From Opitutaceae bacterium (lineage in GTDB: Bacteria; Verrucomicrobiota; Verrucomicrobiia; Opitutales; Opitutaceae): a stretch of DNA of 64,000 nucleotides. A program made the position numbers and the translations under genes. The stretch covers positions 85,363 to 149,362 of the forward strand of contig JAIXWY010000008.1 in NCBI GenBank assembly GCA_027490995.1, read 5' to 3'. How positions within the stretch are numbered: the stretch's first letter is position 1; every line of letters begins with the position of its first letter. This document shows positions 27,128 to 35,780 of the stretch, piece after piece. A model generated the notes under the pieces. That model made no database searches. It was not told the DNA's origin and saw only the letters and a program-made list of their open reading frames with translations.

Positions 27128-29298
27128 CGTGGCGCCTCCGGCGGGATCCCCGCCCACTCCAGTAACGTGTCGCCCCGCACCCAACCCGCCGCTGGGAGGC
27201 GCGACCGCGCGGGTTCCGGCAGGAGCACCGGATGCAGGGCCAACACATCGGCTGGAGGGCGCCCAGCCGGAAAGCCCATCAGCAGACCATAGCCCGGCCG
27301 GATGCGGTGGTAGGCGGAGCCGAACGCGACTTCCGCCGCAGCGACCGAGGACCACACGTCCAATATCCCCGCGACCGTGTCCGCGGAAAGTCTTCCGTTC
27401 GCCTTTCCTTCGGCGAGCCGCGTGCGCGCCTGGGCGTCGATATCCGGTGTGAGCGTCGCAAAGATCGCGTCGCGGAAGAGAGGAGAAAAGGCCTCGACCG
27501 GGGCGTTGATCCGCTCCACGGCGAAGGCGGTGATGGCGCCGGCCGCGTTGCCCTGCGCAGCGCGCGCGAGACCGAGCCCGAGGTATACGCCCACTCGGTG
27601 CGGCGCGAGGCGAGCCGCCGCGGCGAAGTGTCGCTCCGCGTCGACCGGCGACGCTGGGAGCCGCAGCCAGCCGAGGTTGTATTCGGCGTATTCAAGAAAG
27701 GGATTCTTGGTCAGCGAGGCCTGCAGGAGTTGTTCGGCCCGGGCCGGGCCTCCGGCCGGGGGTGCGACCGCAGCGCTGGGTGCCCGGGCCGCGAAGGGGA
27801 GTCCGGTGGCGAGGTAGCCCGCCTCCACGTGCAGGAGGTACGGCGCATCTGGTAAAGCCCGGCTGGCGGAGCGGATTTCGGTGAGGAAGCGGGCCGGATC
27901 TCCCGCCGCCACCGCGTCGAGCGATGCCGCATGGTGCCGCCGGGCGATCTGGTCCCTGATCACGTGCGGAAGCGTCAGCGCCAGCAGCGCGGCGCCCGCA
28001 AGGAGTGGCGGGCCCCAGCGCAGGCTTCGTTGGTCGCCGCTGGCGCGGCCTTCCCCGAGCAACGCGAGGAGTCCCGTGGCGAGGAGGCCGATTGCGGGTA
28101 CGTCGAGGGAGTGATCAAAGAGGAAGAATGTGGCGCCGGCGGCGAGGCCGCCGGTCAGGGCCGCCGTCTCCGCGCGCGGCGCCGCGGAGCGCACCGCGGC
28201 GAAGGCGCGGGCACAGGCTCCGAAGAACACGAGCAGCGCTCCGGCGACCCCGAGGCCGCCCAGCGTGACCCACGCTTGCAGCGGCGACTGGTGCACTTGG
28301 AGGACGTTGTCGACCGTGCCACCCACACGGGCACGGACAGACGGAAAAACGTGCGGCACCATCCCCGGTCCCCACCCGAGCCACGGCCGTTCGCGGCCGA
28401 GCAGAACGGCGGCCTGAGCCATGGCCGCACGCTGCGCATTGCTCTCCCGGGCCTCCGGGGTCCAGCGTCCCTCAAGCACCCGGGCGCGCAGACGCGGATT
28501 GGCCGCCACGCCGAGCGCGAGCAGCAGTAGCACGCCCACGATGATCCCCCCGCGCAGCCTTCGCGACATCGCGCCCAGCAAGGGAAGAGCCACCGCTCCG
28601 GCCGCGAGCGCACCGACCCCCGCGGCGAGGAGTCCGCCCCGACTGCCGCTGCCAACGAGGACCGCGACCCCCGCGGCGCTGCCCAGAACCGCCAGTCCTT
28701 TTCCGCCGGGGGAGGCAGCGACTCCGGCGGTTGCGAGGGCGCTGATCGCCAGCAGCGCGAACGCCGCCGTGTAGGTGCTGTGCCCGAAGGGTTGATCATT
28801 GCGCAGGCTCAGCGCCTGCGGCCAGCCCACTCCGGTGTCCGCGCGCGCGGACACCTGCGGCCACCAGGCAAACAGGCTGGCCACGAGGATTACCCCCGCC
28901 GCCACCGCCAGACTTCGCCGCACCCCCTCTCGACCTACGACCGTGCAGAGCCAAAGCCAGGCGAACGGCGCAAGGCAGAGCGCCGCGACAGACCACGCCG
29001 CCGGCCCCGCGACGCCCGGCGCATCGCTCAGCGCCGCCGAAACTACGCTGGCGCCGGCAAGCAGCCACAGGCCGCTATCGAGCAGGCGCCCCAACCGCGC
29101 ACCGCGCCACCACCCGACTGCTCCGACGATCGCCACTGCTCCCCAGCCAAGCGCCGAGACCAGCGACCATGGCCAGACGTACGGCAGCGATGCCGAGGGC
29201 GATACCACCGACTGCACCAGCCACGCGACTCCCAGCACCACGAGGATCGGCAGCGCCGTTCGTCGGGTGAGGGATAAAGGAGAAGCAGCGGGTGCCAT
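27124..29298 (-). CDS. O-antigen ligase family protein with TPR-like C-terminus (724 aa)
   Basis: About ten to twelve hydrophobic segments cover residues 15-430. The periplasmic loop around residues 290-350 (RAAMAQAAVLLGRERPWLGWGPGMVPHVFP and a following VHQSPLQAWVTLGG) is the Wzy_C / O-antigen-ligase signature with an essential-type His. A soluble C-terminal region of about 280 residues consists of Ala/Leu-rich helices that look like tetratricopeptide repeats. The Met at 29298 is selected because it precedes TM1 closely. Ligases or polymerases of this type join undecaprenyl-linked glycans to an acceptor. It is translationally coupled to the initiating transferase. Confidence 0.87.
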   Translation of the reverse strand: MAPAASPLSLTRRTALPILVVLGVAWLVQSVVSPSASLPYVWPWSLVSALGWGAVAIVGAVGWWRGARLGRLLDSGLWLLAGASVVSAALSDAPGVAGPAAWSVAALCLAPFAWLWLCTVVGREGVRRSLAVAAGVILVASLFAWWPQVSARADTGVGWPQALSLRNDQPFGHSTYTAAFALLAISALATAGVAASPGGKGLAVLGSAAGVAVLVGSGSRGGLLAAGVGALAAGAVALPLLGAMSRRLRGGIIVGVLLLLALGVAANPRLRARVLEGRWTPEARESNAQRAAMAQAAVLLGRERPWLGWGPGMVPHVFPSVRARVGGTVDNVLQVHQSPLQAWVTLGGLGVAGALLVFFGACARAFAAVRSAAPRAETAALTGGLAAGATFFLFDHSLDVPAIGLLATGLLALLGEGRASGDQRSLRWGPPLLAGAALLALTLPHVIRDQIARRHHAASLDAVAAGDPARFLTEIRSASRALPDAPYLLHVEAGYLATGLPFAARAPSAAVAPPAGGPARAEQLLQASLTKNPFLEYAEYNLGWLRLPASPVDAERHFAAAARLAPHRVGVYLGLGLARAAQGNAAGAITAFAVERINAPVEAFSPLFRDAIFATLTPDIDAQARTRLAEGKANGRLSADTVAGILDVWSSVAAAEVAFGSAYHRIRPGYGLLMGFPAGRPPADVLALHPVLLPEPARSRLPAAGWVRGDTLLEWAGIPPEAPR

Positions 29299-29399
29299 GG
29301 ATACGGTCAAAACCGGCGCACCCGGACCCCCGCGCCGCACCGGGCGGAAAGGCTGCGTGGACCTTGACGGCGCCGACCCAACATCGGCATCGTTACCCC

Positions 29400-30092
29400 A
29401 TGGCTGGAGCGGAACCGCGCGACCGAAGGAAATTCCTCGTCAAAGGGGGGATCGGCCTCGCCGTGCTCGCCGTGGCTGGCGTTCTCGTGCTGCGCGGATT
29501 CGATGTTAAATCCATGATTTTCAGCATCATGGAGACGATCCGTCTGCTCGGTCCGGCGGCGTTTTTCACGGCGATGGCCCTCCTGCCTGCGGCGGGTTTT
29601 CCGTTGATGGCGTTCGCCCTAACGGCGGGACCGGCGTTTGGCGCGCAACTCGGGCTGGGAGGCGTACTGATGGGTTCCGCTGCGGCGATCACGGTCAATG
29701 TGGTGCTGACCTACTGGCTGGCGCGGCGGGCGTTGCGGCCCCTGCTGGCTTGGGCCTTGGGTCGGTTGGGTTACCGGATTCCGGTGGTCCCTCGGGCGGA
29801 TCAATTTGAGATGACGCTGCTGGTACGGATCACACCTGGGCCTCCGTTCTTTGTGCAGAGTTACTTGCTCGGCCTGGCGGAGATTCCATTCCGGACGTAC
29901 CTGCTGCCGTCGCTGTTGTTCCCGATGATCAACCTTAGCGGCGTCGTGATCTTCGGTGATGCGCTGATGCACGGCAAAGCGAAGGTGGCCGTGCTCGGCA
30001 TTAGTCTGGTGGTCGCGGCGATTCTCGGAGTGCACCTCCTGCGGCGGCATTTGCGCCAGCGGCGTGAGCGGCAGGAGGCACCCACGGTATGA
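29400..30092 (+). CDS. TVP38/TMEM64 (DedA-like) membrane protein
   Basis: A 230-residue protein with five or six hydrophobic segments and the family motif region: GFPLMAFALTAGPAFGAQLGLGGVLMGS followed by a re-entrant-loop-type segment RITPGPPFFVQSYLLGLAEIPFRTYLL. Proteins of this group are proposed lipid or undecaprenyl-phosphate flippases or transporters. The ATG at 29400 starts a short basic N-terminus ahead of TM1. The stop overlaps the start of xseA by 4 bases. Confidence 0.87.
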   Translation: MAGAEPRDRRKFLVKGGIGLAVLAVAGVLVLRGFDVKSMIFSIMETIRLLGPAAFFTAMALLPAAGFPLMAFALTAGPAFGAQLGLGGVLMGSAAAITVNVVLTYWLARRALRPLLAWALGRLGYRIPVVPRADQFEMTLLVRITPGPPFFVQSYLLGLAEIPFRTYLLPSLLFPMINLSGVVIFGDALMHGKAKVAVLGISLVVAAILGVHLLRRHLRQRRERQEAPTV

Positions 30093-31444
30093 CGCTGCGT
30101 CGCGGTACCGAACGAGAGACCGGCGGCAGCGGCGCGCGGATCTCGTCCCGCAGTGCGCGCGGTGAAGACGCGTCCACCGACGACGGGGGGCCGGGCTCGG
30201 GCGTGATCAGCGTCGGCGAATTCACCCGTCGCGTGAAGACCCTGCTGGAGGAGGGCCTGCCGGCGGGCTGGGTGCGCGGCGAAGTCTCGAACCTGAAGCA
30301 GCAAAGCAGCGGACACGTTTACTTTTCGCTGAAGGATGCAGCGGCGACGCTTTCGGCGGTGCTCTTCCGCGGAGATGCCGCGCGACAAAGTGTGGCCTTG
30401 CGCGACGGCCTGCAGGTCGTGGTGTATGGGCAGGTCAGCGTCTATGAACCGCGTGGGCAGTATCAGCTGATCGTGCGTGCGGTGGTGGAGGACGGCGTCG
30501 GTCGCCTCCAGCGCGAGTTTGAGGCGCTGAAGCGGCGCTTGGCGGACGAAGGACTGTTCGCGCCGGAGCGCAAGCGTCCGCTGCCGTCGATGCCGCGGAC
30601 CATTGGATTCATCACTTCGCCGACGGGTGCGGCCGTGCAGGACTTCATTCAGATCCTGCGTCGCCGCGGTTGGCGGGGTCGGCTCGTGATCTTGCCGGCG
30701 AAAGTGCAGGGGGAGGGAGCGGCGGCGGAGATGGTGACCATGCTTCGGGTAGCCGAGGAGCTTGGGATCTTTGATCTGCTCGTGATCGGTCGTGGCGGCG
30801 GTAGCTTGGAGGACCTGTGGGCCTTCAACGAGGAACCGCTGGTGCGGGCGGTGGCGGCATGCGGGGTGCCGATCATCTCGGCGGTGGGACACGAGATCGA
30901 CGTCACCCTGTGCGACTTTGCGGCGGACCTGCGGGCGGAAACGCCGAGCGCGGCGGCCGAGCTGATTTCGAGCCGTTTCGTCGCCTGTGCGGAACGGGTG
31001 GCGCGGGCGGCCGACCTGCTGCAGCGCGGGGTGGCGGCGCGCGCGGAGGCCGCGCGGGGGCGGCTGGAGCATGCGGCCGCGCAGCTTCGCCTGCTGACCC
31101 CGGCGGCGCTCGTGGAGCGCGGCTATCTGCGGATCGATGACCAGCGGAATCGGCTAGAGGCGGCGCTGTATCGCAGCGTTCGCGAGCGGCGGCATGCGCT
31201 GGCACGCGTCGCCGCGGAGCGGGAGCGTGTCTCGCCGGAGATGCGCATCCGGTTGGAGTCGCAGCGATTGCTCGGACTCTGGAAGCGGCTGGAGGCGGCG
31301 AGTCCGGTGTCGGTGTTGAATCGCGGTTTCGTGATCTTGCGTGACGACGCCGGCCGGCCGGTGATTCGGCGTCAGTCCCTGTCGTCAGGCGCCCGCGTAT
31401 CAGCGGAATTCGCGGACGGGCGGACGTCGCTGACTGTAGAGTGA
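30089..31444 (+). CDS. xseA: Exodeoxyribonuclease VII large subunit
   Basis: XseA with XseB degrades single-stranded DNA from both ends. The 451-residue protein has the N-terminal OB-fold (VGEFTRRVKTLLEEGLPAGWVRGEVSN, GHVYFSLKD), the catalytic core with TIGFITSPTGAAVQDF, IGRGGGSLEDLWAFN and SAVGHEIDVTLCDFAADLRAETPSAAAEL, and the long coiled-coil region after residue 300 that binds small subunits. About 35 residues precede the OB-fold, so a later start is possible. No xseB was found nearby; the gene ends before a 159-bp spacer. Confidence 0.95.
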   Translation: MTLRRGTERETGGSGARISSRSARGEDASTDDGGPGSGVISVGEFTRRVKTLLEEGLPAGWVRGEVSNLKQQSSGHVYFSLKDAAATLSAVLFRGDAARQSVALRDGLQVVVYGQVSVYEPRGQYQLIVRAVVEDGVGRLQREFEALKRRLADEGLFAPERKRPLPSMPRTIGFITSPTGAAVQDFIQILRRRGWRGRLVILPAKVQGEGAAAEMVTMLRVAEELGIFDLLVIGRGGGSLEDLWAFNEEPLVRAVAACGVPIISAVGHEIDVTLCDFAADLRAETPSAAAELISSRFVACAERVARAADLLQRGVAARAEAARGRLEHAAAQLRLLTPAALVERGYLRIDDQRNRLEAALYRSVRERRHALARVAAERERVSPEMRIRLESQRLLGLWKRLEAASPVSVLNRGFVILRDDAGRPVIRRQSLSSGARVSAEFADGRTSLTVE

Positions 31445-31603
31445 GCGAGAGAACTCTGGCCCACGTCGGCTGGCCTGTTGCCCGGGCCTACGCCGGTGCG
31501 GCGCAGGTCCGGCGGCTGCGGCGGGCTTGGGCGTGCGACCGACGGCCCAGCGGGGCTGCGCTTGAGTGAGGGTTATCGCCGCCAGCGCGTCCCGCGGGCC
31601 CCG

Positions 31604-32221
31604 TTACGGGGTGGCGGGGCGGTTCTTCGCCAGCCAAGCCTCGTACTCGGCGCGTGGCATGAAGCGCAGCGAGGCGCTGTTGATGCAGTAGCGCAGGCCG
31701 GTCGGCGCGGGACCGTCGTCGAATACGTGGCCCAGGTGCGCGCCGTCGACGCTGCAATGCACTTCGATGCGGACCATACCGTGGCTGGTATCGCGGGCCT
31801 CGCCGATGAACGCGCGCTCGATTGGCTTGGTGAAGCTGGGCCAGCCGGTGCCGCTGTCGAATTTGTCGCGGGTGTCGAACAGCGGCGTGTCGGAGCAGAC
31901 CGAGAAGTACACGCCATCGGCCTTGTTATTCCAATACTTGTTGCGGAACGGCGGCTCGGTGCCCTGTTCGCGGGTGACGCGGTATTGCTCCGGCGTCAGC
32001 ATCTGGCGCCACTCTGCTTCGGTGCGTTGCACGCGCATCTTGCCCATGTCGATCACGACATTTGAAGGCAGCCCGCAGGCGGAGATTTCACCGGGTTGAC
32101 AGTCGAGTGCGTCCTTGGCCATGGGAGGGGGTTCCGTCGAAGACTTGGCGGGCTTTGCGCCCACCGCGAGGGCTGCGGCCACTCCAGTGACCGCAGCGAG
32201 GAAGAGGAGCCGGAGATTCAT
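31604..32221 (-). CDS. msrB: Exported peptide-methionine (R)-S-oxide reductase, zinc-site Cys absent
   Basis: MsrB reduces methionine-R-sulfoxide in proteins. After a signal peptide ([20 protein letters not shown]) the domain shows [42 protein letters not shown] and RYCINSASL, with Cys179 as the catalytic residue. The two CxxC zinc pairs of many MsrB proteins are reduced to single cysteines (Cys109 and Cys156), and the SGCGWPSF-type resolving cysteine position holds Thr. The Met at 32221 is chosen for the signal peptide. Export fits repair of periplasmic proteins. Confidence 0.92.
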   Translation of the reverse strand: MNLRLLFLAAVTGVAAALAVGAKPAKSSTEPPPMAKDALDCQPGEISACGLPSNVVIDMGKMRVQRTEAEWRQMLTPEQYRVTREQGTEPPFRNKYWNNKADGVYFSVCSDTPLFDTRDKFDSGTGWPSFTKPIERAFIGEARDTSHGMVRIEVHCSVDGAHLGHVFDDGPAPTGLRYCINSASLRFMPRAEYEAWLAKNRPATP

Positions 32222-32403
32222 GGGATCGAAGTCGAGAGACGCTGGCAGGGTAGCGTGATCGGGCGGGAACGCAACCGGTGGCGGAAACCCCGTTGGTGCG
32301 GAGTGGAGGAGTGGCGTTGCGCGTCGGAACCCGGGGATTCGGCAGCGCCGCTGTCGAAAGAGCGTACGCGCCCACCGGACGCGCACGCTCGCTTCGGATC
32401 GGA

Positions 32404-33561
32404 CTAGACCTTCGGAAACTTCACCCAACGCGCTCCGGCTTGGGCGCTCTTCACCAAGGTTTCGATGAAGGCCATTCCCTTGACGCCGTCGTCGATCGTT
32501 GGGAAATCGAGGTCTTTGGGCAGGGCCTTACCCTGGACCTCGGCCGAGATCGCGCGGAACGCTTCCGCGTAGAGGTTCCCGAACGCCTCGAGGTAGCCCT
32601 CGGGATGTCCGGCCGGAATGCGGGTGGCCCGTTTGGCGGCGTCGCCGACGTAGCCGTTGCCGCGCCGCCAGAGTTGGGCCGGGCGGTCCGGGAATTTCAC
32701 CCACAGCTCGTTCGGGTGTTCCTGGTGCCACTCGAGTCCGGCCTTCGTGCCGTAGACGCGGATGTTGAGGTTGTTCTCTTCGCCCACGGAAATCTGTGAG
32801 GCGTGGAGAATGCCCTTCGCACCGCCCTTGAAGCGGAGCAGCACGTTGCCGTCATCATCGAGTGCGCGGCCGGGCACGAACGTTGAGAGATCCGCACACA
32901 GCTCAGCGATGTCGAGCCCGGTGATGTAGTGCGCCAGATTCTCCGCATGCGTGCCGATGTCGCCCATGCAACCGGCCGCTCCGCTGCGCTTCGGATCCGT
33001 GCGCCACGCCGCCTGCTTCTGACCGCTCGCTTCGAGACGGTTGAAGAGCCAGCCTTGTGGGTACTCGACGACCACCTTGCGGATGTCTCCGAGTTCACCT
33101 GCCCGCACCATTGCCCGCGCCTGCTTGACCATCGCGTTGCCGGTGTAGTTGTGCGTCAGCACAAAGACCTTCTTCGTTTTCGCCACAACCTTCCGGAGCG
33201 CCTTCGCCTCCGCGAGGTTGAGCGTCACCGGCTTGTCGCAGACCACGTTGAAACCGGCCTCCAGGAACGCCTTGGCCGGTGGGAAGTGCTGGTGGTTCGG
33301 CGTGACGATGATGACGAAGTCGAGCCGGCGGTCGGCCGGCATCGCCTTCTCCTTCGCCGCCATCTCGAGGTAGCTACCGTAGACTCGGCTGGGATCGAGA
33401 AACAGGTCCGCTCCCGAGTCGCGTGAGCGTCCAGGGTCCGAGGAGAAGGCGCCAGCCACGAGCTCGGCGCGGCCATCCATGTTTGCGGCGATGCGGTGCA
33501 CGGCGCCGATGAAGGCGCCACGACCGCCGCCGATCATGCCGAAACGAAGTTTGCGATTCAT
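32404..33561 (-). CDS. Gfo/Idh/MocA-family oxidoreductase
   Basis: A 385-residue NAD(P)-dependent oxidoreductase. [17 protein letters not shown] is the N-terminal nucleotide-binding motif, [17 protein letters not shown] contains the family Lys-Pro pair, and [17 protein letters not shown] contains the substrate-side His and Asp. These enzymes act on sugars, inositols or related polyols. It has 53 bp to the following TIM-barrel gene on the same strand, so both are likely cotranscribed; pairs of Gfo/Idh and TIM-barrel isomerases commonly act in carbohydrate catabolism. Confidence 0.92.
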   Translation of the reverse strand: MNRKLRFGMIGGGRGAFIGAVHRIAANMDGRAELVAGAFSSDPGRSRDSGADLFLDPSRVYGSYLEMAAKEKAMPADRRLDFVIIVTPNHQHFPPAKAFLEAGFNVVCDKPVTLNLAEAKALRKVVAKTKKVFVLTHNYTGNAMVKQARAMVRAGELGDIRKVVVEYPQGWLFNRLEASGQKQAAWRTDPKRSGAAGCMGDIGTHAENLAHYITGLDIAELCADLSTFVPGRALDDDGNVLLRFKGGAKGILHASQISVGEENNLNIRVYGTKAGLEWHQEHPNELWVKFPDRPAQLWRRGNGYVGDAAKRATRIPAGHPEGYLEAFGNLYAEAFRAISAEVQGKALPKDLDFPTIDDGVKGMAFIETLVKSAQAGARWVKFPKV

Positions 33562-33614
33562 GCGATGAAGGAAGGGATGCAGGTACGTTGAGCGAGCGGG
33601 TGGGAAGCGCCGGA

Positions 33615-34658
33615 TCAGGCGTTCTTCTTGTCAAACGCCGCATCGAACGCGATCGCGCTCGAGGGGAAGTCGACCTTGCGGACGTACGCGGCTGCTTCGC
33701 GCGCGCCGTGCACGCGATCCATGCGAATGTCCTCCCACTCGACCGACAAGGGACCTTGGTACTTGATGTCGTTCAGCGCGACGATGATGTCCTCGAAGCG
33801 GATATCACCGTGGCCGAGCGAGCGGAAATCCCAGAAACGGCGCGCGTCGCCGAAGTCCGTGTGTCCGCCGAAAACACCGACGGTGCCGTCGCCGTGGCCC
33901 CACCAGACGTCCTTCATGTGGACATGGTAGATGCGGTCGGAAAACGTGCGGATGAACTTCACGTAGTCGACTCCCTGGTACCCGAGGTGCGAGGGATCGT
34001 AGTTGAAGCCGAAGCGGCGGTGGCCCTTGACGGCGGCGATCGCCCGCTGGGCGGAGGCGATGTCGAAGGCGATCTCCGTCGGGTGCACCTCGAGGGCGAA
34101 GTTCACGTTGAGCTTCTCGTAGGCGTCGAGGATTGGAGTCCAGCGTTTCGCGAAGTCGACGAAGCCCTTTTCCCAGTGTGCCTGCGAGGTCGGCGGGAAG
34201 GCATAAATCGTGTGCCAGATGGAGGAGCCCGTGAAGCCATTGACCACGGCGGGCGTTTTGTCGCCGGCCTTGCGGCCCGGCTTCGCATCCATGAAGGCGC
34301 GCGCGGCCTTGCCCGTGGCGATCATCTGCTTCGCGGCGCGCTTGCGCACTCCCTCCGGATCGCCGTCGCCCCAGATCGAGGGCGCTAGGATGGATTGGTG
34401 GCGCTCATCAATGAGATCGCACACCGCCTGTCCCACCAGGTGATTGGAGACCGCGAAGGCCGTCAGCCCATGGTCCAGCAGCAGCTGCCATTTGTCGCGG
34501 ATGTAGGTCTTCGAGGAAAGCGCGGCGTCGACGTCGAAGTGGTCGCCCCAGCAGGCGAGCTCCACGCCATCGTAGCCCATGCTCTTGACGAGCGGGGCGA
34601 GCTTCTCGAGGGGCAGGTCGGCCCACTGGCCGGTGCAGAGTGTGACGGATCTTGGCAT
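33615..34658 (-). CDS. Sugar phosphate isomerase/epimerase (TIM barrel, cytoplasmic)
   Basis: A 347-residue AP-endonuclease-2-type TIM barrel. [17 protein letters not shown] is at strand 2, [13 protein letters not shown] and [20 protein letters not shown] carry metal-binding Glu and Asp/His, VHMKDV a further His, and SVEWEDI the last Glu. No signal peptide. The Met at 34658 begins a natural first strand ([13 protein letters not shown]); the open frame upstream is Pro/Arg-rich. It is the first gene of a likely two-gene operon with the Gfo/Idh oxidoreductase. Confidence 0.9.
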   Translation of the reverse strand: MPRSVTLCTGQWADLPLEKLAPLVKSMGYDGVELACWGDHFDVDAALSSKTYIRDKWQLLLDHGLTAFAVSNHLVGQAVCDLIDERHQSILAPSIWGDGDPEGVRKRAAKQMIATGKAARAFMDAKPGRKAGDKTPAVVNGFTGSSIWHTIYAFPPTSQAHWEKGFVDFAKRWTPILDAYEKLNVNFALEVHPTEIAFDIASAQRAIAAVKGHRRFGFNYDPSHLGYQGVDYVKFIRTFSDRIYHVHMKDVWWGHGDGTVGVFGGHTDFGDARRFWDFRSLGHGDIRFEDIIVALNDIKYQGPLSVEWEDIRMDRVHGAREAAAYVRKVDFPSSAIAFDAAFDKKNA

Positions 34659-34874
34659 GATGGAGGGGACGGATTGAGGGTTGCGTTCGGGAAAAAAGGG
34701 AAGTGCCCGGGGTGGACGGCGAGTGAGGAGAGGGAGGTGAGTAAACCGGATGGTCGGGAGCCGGGACCGAGACGGAGAAAAGGGGTAGCCGGTCCGGAAG
34801 TCTTTTCCGCGGGGAATTTTCGTCGCAAGCGGAAACGGACTTTCCAGTTCGGCGCTGCCCCCCATGCTACCTGG

Positions 34875-35705
34875 GTGGCTGCATTGCGCCGTGGTTTCTC
34901 GACCCTAGGTTGTCCGGACCTTTCTCTAGAGGAAGTGCTGGAGTGGGGGCGTCGTTTTTCGATCGACGCCGTTGAGCTGCGATCGCTGGCGGGGACCACG
35001 GACCTTCCGGCACATTTCGCGGGGCAGTACGGCTCCCCCGAGGCTCTCGCCGAGCACCTTGCCCGACGACGGACCGCGGTGAAGGCCGGAGAGGCGCCGG
35101 ATCCCCGAATTGTTGCTCTCGGCACCTCGTTTCGGCTGGTGGGTGCGGGCCCGGGGGACCGCGACGCCTTGCTGGCGCAGGCGCTCTGGGCCGATGGGTT
35201 GGGCGTACCGTGGTTGCGGGTCTTTGATGGCGGGCGGGACGCTGATGCGGTCGAGTTGGCGGAGGCGGCGGCTTCGCTGGCGTGGTGGCGGGAGGAGCGC
35301 CGGAGCCGTGGTTGGACGGTGGACCTGATGGTGGAGACGCACGACTCACTGCTCGATTCCGTGCGTTTGGCGCGCGCGGCCGAGCGGTTGCCCGGGCTGG
35401 GTATTCTCTGGGACGCGCACCACACGTGGCGCAAGGGCGGGGAAGATCCCCTCGTGACCTGGGCTGCCATTGGCCCCCGCGTGGTGCACGTGCACGTAAA
35501 GGACAGCATCGCGGTCCCCAGCGGCCGGCACCCCTTCACCTACGTCTTGCCCGGCCGGGGAGATTTTCCGATTGGCCCGCTGAGCGAAACGCTGCAGCGC
35601 GCGGCGTTTGCCGGTGTGGTGAGCCTGGAGTGGGAGCGCCTCTGGCATCCTTACCTCCCTCCCTTGGAGGACGCGTTGGAAGCGGCGCGGACCTGGCTGG
35701 TCTAG
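34875..35705 (+). CDS. Sugar phosphate isomerase/epimerase-like TIM barrel protein, GTG start
   Basis: A 276-residue TIM-barrel protein of the AP-endonuclease-2 superfamily: [29 protein letters not shown] opens it, [28 protein letters not shown] and VSLEWER give the Glu, Asp/His, His and Glu metal ligands in the expected order. No ATG is close to the first strand, so GTG at 34875 is the most sensible start; the open frame upstream overlaps the divergent gene. It is divergent from the other TIM-barrel gene and may take part in the same pathway. Confidence 0.83.
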   Translation: MAALRRGFSTLGCPDLSLEEVLEWGRRFSIDAVELRSLAGTTDLPAHFAGQYGSPEALAEHLARRRTAVKAGEAPDPRIVALGTSFRLVGAGPGDRDALLAQALWADGLGVPWLRVFDGGRDADAVELAEAAASLAWWREERRSRGWTVDLMVETHDSLLDSVRLARAAERLPGLGILWDAHHTWRKGGEDPLVTWAAIGPRVVHVHVKDSIAVPSGRHPFTYVLPGRGDFPIGPLSETLQRAAFAGVVSLEWERLWHPYLPPLEDALEAARTWLV

Positions 35706-35780
35706 TCGCGCGCAAGCGACGCCATTATTCCCGTTTTCTGCGCTTGCGCTTTGCGGTGCGCGGGACTCGGTGGAGGCGCC

